Shown here piece after piece: positions 14,387 to 19,171 of a stretch of DNA of 19,171 bases (within the stretch, counting starts at the first letter, position 1; each line of letters starts with the position of its first letter). The notes under the pieces were generated by a model, which searched no databases, was not told the origin of the DNA, and saw nothing but the letters and a program-made list of their open reading frames with translations. This stretch comes from CALMKX01 sp044869955 (GTDB lineage: Bacteria > Acidobacteriota > Thermoanaerobaculia > Multivoradales > SZUA-115), in assembly GCA_044869955.1 (NCBI GenBank), contig JBIOYC010000269.1, positions 1 through 19,171 on the forward strand. Direction: 5' to 3'. A program made the translations under genes and the position numbers.

Positions 14387-17300
14387 TCAGGAGGGCAGGG
14401 GCTCGGGCCCCGGGGTGCTCTCCGGCGGCTCGGGGACGAGGCTCTCCTTCTCGCCCGCGGCGCAGACCCGGTTGCGGCCCTGGTGCTTGGCCCGGTAGAG
14501 GGCGGCGTCCGCCGCCTGGACCAGCGCTTCCGGCCCGACTCCGGCCCGCGGCACCATCGCCGCCACGCCGAAGCTCGCCGTCACCCGGCCGAGGGTGGTG
14601 GCCTCGTGGGGCAGCGCCAGGCCCTCGATGCCCCGGCGGAGCCCTTCCGCTACGGCCAGGGCTCCCGCGAGATCGGTGTCCGGCAACAAGACGGAGAACT
14701 CCTCGCCGCCGTAGCGCGCCACCAGGTCGCCGCTGCGCTGGACGTGGCGGGCAAGGTAGAGGGCCACGGCGCGCAGGGAGAGGTCCCCCTCGTGATGGCC
14801 CTTGGTGTCGTTGAGGAGCTTGAAGAGGTCGAGATCGAGCAGCACGAAGGCGATCGGCCGCCGGTGCCGGCGGCAGCGGCTCCACTCCTCGTCGAGCACC
14901 TGCTGGAGATGGCGGCGGTTCGCCACGCCGGTCAGATCGTCCATCAAGGAGAGCTCCTGGAGCCGCGCGTTGGCGCGCTCCAGCTCGGCGAGGGTGCGGC
15001 GCAGCTCCTCGGTCTGCTCGGCGACCCGCCGCTCGAGCTGCTCGGCCCGCTGGGCCAGGGCTCGGCTGCGCAGGCTGCCGTAGCCCCGCACTCCCAGGAG
15101 CCCCACCACGACCCACAAGGCGAGGGCCCACGGCGACAGATACCAGGGCGACCGCACGCGGAAGCTCCAGGCGGTCTCCGGGCTGATCTCCGGCAAGGGG
15201 CTGACCGTGCGGGCGCGGAAGGTGTAGGCGCCGGGAGGCAGCCGGGTCAGCTCGGCGAACGGCTCGGTGCTGGGGGCGCTCCAGTCGGTGTCCACCGGGT
15301 CCAGGCGGGTCTGGAAGCGCAGGCCCGGCCGGGAGGAGCGGGGTGCCAGCTCGATGCGCAGCCGGCGTAGGTCCGAGGGGAGGCGAACCGAGCGCGGGGC
15401 GGCCCCGGGGGCGAGGCCGTGGAAGATCGCCTCTCCGCCGACCCGGATTTGCGCGAGAAGGGGCGGGGGCAGCTCGGCCGTCGCGGCACGGTGATCGCCC
15501 GCCCAGCGGTAGAGGCCGTTGTCGGCGGCCAGCCAGACGGTGCCGTCCGCCTCGGCGTACGCGGATTCGAAGGAGCGCAGAGGCAGCCCGTCGAGGGAGC
15601 GCAGCACCGGGCGCCAGCCACTCCCTCCCGAGAGCGCGATCGCCGGCGGGCGGGTATTCAGCCAGAGGTCGCCGTGGGCGTCCTCGAGGAGCAGGGTGTA
15701 CTCGCCGTGCCCGGCCAGGGGTGCCAGGCTCGGGTCCTCGACCAAGGAGCCCCGAGCCTCGTCCAGCCGCAAGGCCCGGTCATCCCGCACGGCGACGATC
15801 TGCCCTGCGATCCGGTAGAGGTAGACCGCCCCGGGCTCGCCCACGACCCGGCGCCTTCCCGCCGGCTTCCCGGGCACCGGCGCCTCGAGCCCCACCAGCC
15901 CCTCGATCTGTGACCCGCACCACAGCACCCCACCTTCCCCTTCCTCGAGCGTCCGCAGGTCCCGCGGCGCTCCCTCGACGCTGCCCTCGTAGCGCCAGCC
16001 GGCGGCCTCCCGGCGAAGGGCGAAGAGGCCCTCCTCCGTGCCCACCCAGACTCGCGCCGGGTCCCAGGTGGAGCGCTCGAGCAGGAAGCCCGTCTGGTTC
16101 TCGGTGCCGGCGATGCGCTCCGGCCGCCCGTCGCGCAGGAGGTAGACGCCGTCGGCGGCGCCGATCAGCAGCTCCTCCCCGGTCGAGAGCAGGCTCCACG
16201 CCGAGGGCGGCACCGCCTCCACCTTCTGGAAGGCGAGGGGAGGTCGGCTTGCCGGCAGCTCCTCGGCCGCTGCGGCGCTCGGCGGGAGGGCCGGGGCCTC
16301 GGCGAACAGCCCGGCGGCGCTAGCCGCCCACAGGCTGCCACGGTGACGGAGCACCTGGTAGATCGAGCCAGGGAGGCCGGCGCGGCGGTCGATCACCGAC
16401 ACCGGCGAGGCCACCTCCACCTTGGCGACCCCGTTGTTGAGGCCGAGCCAGAGGGATCCCTCGTGGTCGAGGCTCACCGCATAGACCAGGTCGTCGGGGA
16501 GGCCGACGGAGGTGTCGATCACCTGATCCACGGTGCCATCCGGCGACAGGAGGAGGATGCCGCCCAGGAGGGAGCCCAGCACCCAGCGTCCATCCGGCAG
16601 GCGGGTGCCCGAGAAGATGCGGTTCTGCCGCGCCCAGCGGGAAGCCACGGGGGCGAAGGGCCTCGCCTCGCCGGCCGCGAAGAGGAAGAGCCCCTCTTCG
16701 CGAACCGAGACGAAGAGACCGCCCTCGGCGGCTTCCAGGAAGTCGATCCGCCGGTTGCGGAAGACCTCTCCGCCCGGTACCGGCTGGAGGCTGCGGCCCA
16801 CCAGGCGGGAGAGGCCGGCCTCGCCCCAGAAGTAGAGGGTCCCTGCCACGTCGAACAGCCCCTCGTGGGGTCGATCGGGCGAAAAGGTAGTCACCGTGGC
16901 GAAGGTCGAACCGTCCCAGACCAGGAGGTGTCTCTCGGTCAGAAAAGCGAATCCCTCCGGCGTGGGCACCACCGTCCCGATCTGTCCCAGCGGGAGCTGG
17001 CTCGCATCCATCTCCGGTACCAGCGAGCGGTAGACCAGCTCGCCGTTCGGACCGGGCTCGAGGAGACCGACCTCGTCGACGCCTCCCACGGCGACCCGCC
17101 CGCGTCCGTCGGCGCGCACGGAGAAGGCCGTCTCGCCGACGCCGATCGGCAGGCCGAGCCAGCGCGCCCCATCCCACACCAGCAAGCCCCCCAGATTCGC
17201 CACGTAGACCAGGCCCCGCGGGTCGGCCGCGACGTCGAAGCTCTGCATGTCGGTCTCGGGCGCCGTGGGTTGGATCTCCTCCACCAAGGGAAAGCCGCGC

Positions 17301-17398
17301 TCCGGGGTCATGGCCGCAGCCGGCAAGACCCCGCTCGCCGCCAGAGTCAAAGCGGCTGCCAGCGAGCGGCCAAGGCGCGGGGCGGATCGACGTCTCAT
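14387..17398 (-). CDS. Membrane sensor diguanylate cyclase: periplasmic propeller, Y_Y_Y, TM, GGDEF
   Basis: A 1003-residue protein from the ATG at 17398. Residues 1-29 form a signal peptide (RRRSAPRLGRS, hydrophobic stretch, PAAA). About 35-670 form two-component-regulator-type propeller repeats (for example GLPDDLVYAVSLDHEGSLWLGLNNGVAKV and VWVGTEEGLFALRRE). A Y_Y_Y-type domain follows (about 680-748, ending PPGAYTFRARTVS). One transmembrane helix lies near 757-774, then a coiled coil (about 778-815), then a GGDEF domain (about 818-980). GGEEF (897-901) is active-type, and RSGD (888-891) is the inhibitory I-site five residues before it. It should sense an extracytoplasmic signal and make c-di-GMP inside. 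The leader is C/A-rich (about 17399-17420 complement) with no Shine-Dalgarno sequence; an ATG 90 nt further upstream is less likely because it would bury the signal peptide. Confidence 0.92.
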   Translation of the reverse strand: MRRRSAPRLGRSLAAALTLAASGVLPAAAMTPERGFPLVEEIQPTAPETDMQSFDVAADPRGLVYVANLGGLLVWDGARWLGLPIGVGETAFSVRADGRGRVAVGGVDEVGLLEPGPNGELVYRSLVPEMDASQLPLGQIGTVVPTPEGFAFLTERHLLVWDGSTFATVTTFSPDRPHEGLFDVAGTLYFWGEAGLSRLVGRSLQPVPGGEVFRNRRIDFLEAAEGGLFVSVREEGLFLFAAGEARPFAPVASRWARQNRIFSGTRLPDGRWVLGSLLGGILLLSPDGTVDQVIDTSVGLPDDLVYAVSLDHEGSLWLGLNNGVAKVEVASPVSVIDRRAGLPGSIYQVLRHRGSLWAASAAGLFAEAPALPPSAAAAEELPASRPPLAFQKVEAVPPSAWSLLSTGEELLIGAADGVYLLRDGRPERIAGTENQTGFLLERSTWDPARVWVGTEEGLFALRREAAGWRYEGSVEGAPRDLRTLEEGEGGVLWCGSQIEGLVGLEAPVPGKPAGRRRVVGEPGAVYLYRIAGQIVAVRDDRALRLDEARGSLVEDPSLAPLAGHGEYTLLLEDAHGDLWLNTRPPAIALSGGSGWRPVLRSLDGLPLRSFESAYAEADGTVWLAADNGLYRWAGDHRAATAELPPPLLAQIRVGGEAIFHGLAPGAAPRSVRLPSDLRRLRIELAPRSSRPGLRFQTRLDPVDTDWSAPSTEPFAELTRLPPGAYTFRARTVSPLPEISPETAWSFRVRSPWYLSPWALALWVVVGLLGVRGYGSLRSRALAQRAEQLERRVAEQTEELRRTLAELERANARLQELSLMDDLTGVANRRHLQQVLDEEWSRCRRHRRPIAFVLLDLDLFKLLNDTKGHHEGDLSLRAVALYLARHVQRSGDLVARYGGEEFSVLLPDTDLAGALAVAEGLRRGIEGLALPHEATTLGRVTASFGVAAMVPRAGVGPEALVQAADAALYRAKHQGRNRVCAAGEKESLVPEPPESTPGPEPLPS

Positions 17399-17414
17399 GG
17401 GGTTTGGGTGTGGG

Positions 17415-17651
17415 TGGTTGACGGGTAGTTTATGCGCAAACGCAGGGTGGGGGGCGGTAACGGGTGCCTGCGCCGCCGACGAGGCCACCAGTCGTGGCTA
17501 CGCGGAGGAGGCCTTCGAGGCGCAGCGGCAGAACGTCGTCAACGCCTGCGGCTACGCCGGGGATCGCTGGAGCTGGAACCTCGGCGATCATCGCTACGTA
17601 GACACGTCCCTGCCGGGACGGGGGAGCCAGAGGGCCTGCTATTCTCTCCCG
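17415..17651 (+). pseudogene. Possible remnant of a small secreted-protein domain, in frame with hicA
   Basis: This gap between the divergent cyclase gene and hicA holds no complete gene. In the hicA frame it reads ACAADEATSRGYAEEAFEAQ (about 17466-17525), then NVVNACGYAGDRWSWNLGDH. This resembles a short Cys/Trp domain seen in some bacterial exported proteins, with a YA..A..Q..N....CG..G.RW...........H pattern, and here the usual C-terminal WC part looks replaced. No good start codon or ribosome site is visible, and the frame runs into hicA without a stop. I read it as a decayed fragment. The family resemblance is from memory and unsure. Confidence 0.3.
17640..17651 (+). promoter_or_regulatory. 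Possible -10 box of a leaderless hicA transcript
   Basis: TATTCT at 17640-17645 lies 6 nt before the GTG at 17652, and no Shine-Dalgarno sequence lies between. A transcript starting about seven bases after the box would begin at or next to the start codon. No -35 element is apparent in the GC-rich stretch upstream. Confidence 0.35.
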
Positions 17652-17840
17652 GTGAAGGTGAGCGAGGTTGTTCGGCTGCTGCGGGACGACGGCTGGTATC
17701 TGGTTGCCACCCGCGGCAGCCACCACCAATACAAGCATCCGACCAAGCTCGGGCGGGTGACCGTCCCCGGCAAGCCGAGCGATGACCTCGCCCCGGGCAC
17801 CCTGAACAGCATCCTCAAACAGGCCGGCCTCAAGGAGTGA
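17652..17840 (+). CDS. hicA: HicA-type mRNA interferase toxin
   Basis: A 62-residue protein starting at GTG 17652 (VKVSEVVRLLRDDGWYLVAT). This start is set by homology: HicA proteins begin MKVSEV-like at this point, although the frame is open further upstream. The dsRBD-like fold signature is complete: GWYLV, then RGSHHQYKHP with catalytic His24 or 25, GRVTVPGKPSDDLAPGTLNSILKQAGL. HicA cleaves mRNA or tmRNA during translation and is held inactive by HicB. The length matches the family. The hicB start follows 7 nt after its stop, so the two are co-transcribed with the toxin first, the usual HicA-HicB order. Its catalytic residues are intact, so it should be active. Confidence 0.92.
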   Translation: MKVSEVVRLLRDDGWYLVATRGSHHQYKHPTKLGRVTVPGKPSDDLAPGTLNSILKQAGLKE

Positions 17841-17847
17841 GAACCGC

Positions 17848-18060
17848 ATGCGCTACGCGATCGTGATCGAGAAGGCAGAGGGCAACTACTGCGCATACGT
17901 TCCGGACCTGCCCGGCTGCGTCACGAGCGGCCAGACGGTCGAGGAGGTCGAGGCGCTGATCCGAGAGGCGATCGCCTTCCATCTCGACGGCCTGCGCGCG
18001 GACGGCCTACCGCTGCCAAGCCCCTCGAGCCGGGTCGACTACGTCGAAGTCGCCGCCTGA
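17848..18060 (+). CDS. hicB: HicB-type antitoxin (short form)
   Basis: A 70-residue protein. The partial RNase-H-like fold is recognisable: MRYAIVIEKAEGNYCAYVPD, LPGCVTSGQTVEEVEALIREAIAFHL. HicB binds HicA and blocks its active site. It ends (PSPSSRVDYVEVAA) without the C-terminal helix-turn-helix or ribbon-helix-helix domain of longer HicB proteins, so how it controls its own promoter is unclear; the short form may rely on another route or on HicA-HicB complex size. AAGGAG, lying over the end of hicA, is 10 nt before its ATG. Confidence 0.92.
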   Translation: MRYAIVIEKAEGNYCAYVPDLPGCVTSGQTVEEVEALIREAIAFHLDGLRADGLPLPSPSSRVDYVEVAA

Positions 18061-18312
18061 CCTCCTCCACAGCCTGTTGCCCCCCTCGTGCCCACGATCG
18101 GCGTGGCCGTGATCCCTGGTTCCCACGCTCCGCGTGGGGACCCGAGTCCGGCCGCTCCGCGGCCTCTCCTCCCGGCCGAAGCGGTGCCGATCCGGCTGGC
18201 ACCCGCGGCCCTCCTGTCACCCCGAGCGAAGCCGAGGGGCTCTCCTCCGGTGGGCGCAACACCCTGCTACCATCCCTCGCGGAATCGTCTTCGCAGCCGC
18301 GTGCATCCGGGT
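18061..18312. repeat. Palindrome-rich intergenic region with several repeat types
   Basis: This 252-bp gap has no gene but is dense in hairpins. CCACG-atcgg-CGTGG lies at 18092-18106. GGTTCCCACGC-tcc-GCGTGGGGACC (18118-18142) belongs to a dispersed type with a TTCCCACGC core. GGCCGC-tcc-GCGGCC (18150-18164) uses the same TCC loop. TGTCACCCCGAGCGAAGC... (18215-18240) resembles the common GTCATCCTGAGCGAAGC-type repeat. The first two are related and the third may be. Such elements gather at gene ends and island borders. TACCAT at 18268-18273 could be a -10 box for the next gene, with an ATG 39 nt later. Confidence 0.6.
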
Positions 18313-19171
18313 ATGGAGCCACCGAAGAAGGTCTTCGTCAGCTACAGCTGGGACTCGGCCGCGCACCTCGAACGGGTGCGGGTGCTGGTGGACCGGCTGC
18401 TCGAGGACGGCATCGACTGCGTCCTGGACCAGTACGAGCACCCGCCGCCGCCCCAGGGCTGGCCGACCTGGATGCGCGAGCAGGTCAAGCAGTCGGATTA
18501 CGTCCTGGTGGTGTGCAGCGAGGGCTACAACCAAAAGGCCGACGGCCAGGCCGGCTCTGGGGTGCGCTTCGAGAGCGTGCAGGTGCTCCAGGAGCTGTAC
18601 GAGCGGGGGATGTGGAACGAGCGGGTGCTGCCGGTGCTGCTGGAGCCCGCCGGCCCCGAGCTGGTGTGGGAGCCGCTGCGGCCTTACCACCACTACCGCG
18701 CGCACAGCGACGAAGGCTACGAGGAGCTCTACCGCCGCCTCACCCGCCAGCCGGCGCTGGTGAAGCCGAAGCTGGGCTCGCCGCGGGTGCTGCCGCCGAG
18801 GAATGTGAGAGTGGAGGACCCAGCCGCGTTCACACCACCCGTCCCGCCCGCGATCACAGTTGCTCATCCGGTCTGGGCGTCCTCCTCGGGCGAAGACTCG
18901 TTCGGTCGCTGGGCGGCTTTCGATCTCGAGGGCGTCCTCCACCGCTTGCGTTGGATCCCACCGGGGACCTTCTGGATGGGCTCACCGGAGACGGAGGTGG
19001 GAAGAAACGAGAACGAGGGTCCCCGGCACCAAGTCACCCTGACCGAGGGCTACTGGCTGGGGGAGACGCCTTGCACGCAGGCGCTCTGGCAAGTGGTGAT
19101 GGGAAAGAACCCCAGCAGGTTTCAGTCACCAGACCGGCCGGTCGAGTCGGTGAGCTGGGATGATTGCCAGG
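18313..19171 (+). CDS. SEFIR domain fused to formylglycine-generating-enzyme-like domain (partial)
   Basis: The frame opens at ATG 18313 and runs off the window after 286 residues. Residues 5-148 form a SEFIR (TIR-like) domain: KVFVSYSWDS, GIDCVLDQYEHPPPPQGWP, TWMREQVKQSDYVLVVCSE, GVRFESVQVLQELY and the closing YEELYRRLTRQP. A proline-rich linker (about 150-205) follows. Residues 211-286 start an FGE-sulfatase/C-type-lectin-like domain: LRWIPPGTFWMGSPETEVG, GPRHQVTLTEGYWLGETPCTQALW, VVMGKNPSRF and PVESVSWDDCQ. SEFIR domains signal by self-association; FGE-type folds in such fusions often recognise ligands rather than make formylglycine. Known relatives serve in bacterial conflict or sensing, and some are retroelement-diversified. 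Which applies here needs the missing 3' end. Context next to HicA-HicB supports a conflict role, as an inference. The ribosome site before the ATG is weak. Confidence 0.88.
   Translation, partial: MEPPKKVFVSYSWDSAAHLERVRVLVDRLLEDGIDCVLDQYEHPPPPQGWPTWMREQVKQSDYVLVVCSEGYNQKADGQAGSGVRFESVQVLQELYERGMWNERVLPVLLEPAGPELVWEPLRPYHHYRAHSDEGYEELYRRLTRQPALVKPKLGSPRVLPPRNVRVEDPAAFTPPVPPAITVAHPVWASSSGEDSFGRWAAFDLEGVLHRLRWIPPGTFWMGSPETEVGRNENEGPRHQVTLTEGYWLGETPCTQALWQVVMGKNPSRFQSPDRPVESVSWDDCQ

Noticed and set aside
12848..15370. An 840-codon open frame on the plus strand
   Set aside because: It lies antisense to the M20, patatin and cyclase genes and crosses their boundaries. Its translation is low-complexity and rich in Gly, Arg, Gln and Glu, with no domain; high GC explains the lack of stops.
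17247..17651. Extended HicA starting at the ATG at 17247
   Set aside because: That start lies inside the opposite-strand cyclase gene, and HicA homologues begin at the GTG at 17652.
18061..18312. CRISPR array
   Set aside because: The hairpins here are of different types and irregularly spaced, with no repeat-spacer periodicity and no cas genes.
18313..19171. Template and variable repeat of a diversity-generating retroelement
   Set aside because: No repeated segment with adenine-specific differences and no reverse transcriptase are visible in the window; only the fold suggests it.
1..19171. tRNA, rRNA or insertion-sequence genes
   Set aside because: I saw no cloverleaf-like sequence, rRNA signature, transposase motif or terminal inverted repeats around a coding unit.

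Overview
This is a high-GC (about two-thirds G+C by eye) bacterial chromosomal window with tightly packed genes. The mix of genes includes a secreted M1-type aminopeptidase with an acidobacterial-style N-terminal region, a secreted PQQ-like propeller protein beginning with an FRGP motif, a periplasmic propeller diguanylate cyclase, and a SEFIR/formylglycine-enzyme fusion. Together these suggest an environmental Acidobacteriota member or a similar high-GC lineage. That placement is an inference from protein style; there is no rRNA or tRNA here to confirm it.

Positions 1-7049 hold a divergent two-arm cluster around a 61-bp control region (4440-4500). Leftward run an S51/class-I-amidotransferase-like protein, an enterochelin-esterase-like hydrolase (1-nt overlap), an ATP-grasp ligase, and a secreted M1-peptidase-like protein cut by the window edge. 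Rightward run a second, unrelated ATP-grasp ligase and a GH57/DUF3536 glycosidase (4-nt overlap). Two ligases, a possible peptidase, an esterase and an alpha-glucan-type glycosidase look like one pathway that makes and trims an amide- or peptide-bearing compound, possibly carbohydrate-linked. The product is unknown. This is the best candidate for an undescribed system.

Positions 7053-11548 hold a leftward pair (PAS-GAF-GGDEF-EAL c-di-GMP enzyme, then a small lipoprotein-like protein) and a rightward secreted PQQ-like beta-propeller protein. Positions 11560-11635 carry a REP-like pair of inverted hairpins between convergent genes. Positions 11645-17398 are a leftward series: a periplasmic-sensor diguanylate cyclase (propeller, Y_Y_Y, transmembrane segment, GGEEF), then a patatin-like phospholipase, then a secreted M20 peptidase.

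The right end (17399-19171) looks like an accessory region. It holds a possible gene remnant, a HicA-HicB toxin-antitoxin pair, a palindrome-rich gap with at least three repeat types, and a SEFIR-FGE fusion gene that runs off the edge. Such a fusion recalls bacterial conflict proteins and, in some genomes, targets of diversity-generating retroelements. Several genes (4439 leftward, 10187 rightward, 17652 rightward) have a -10-like box 6-9 nt before the start and no Shine-Dalgarno sequence, which suggests some leaderless transcription.
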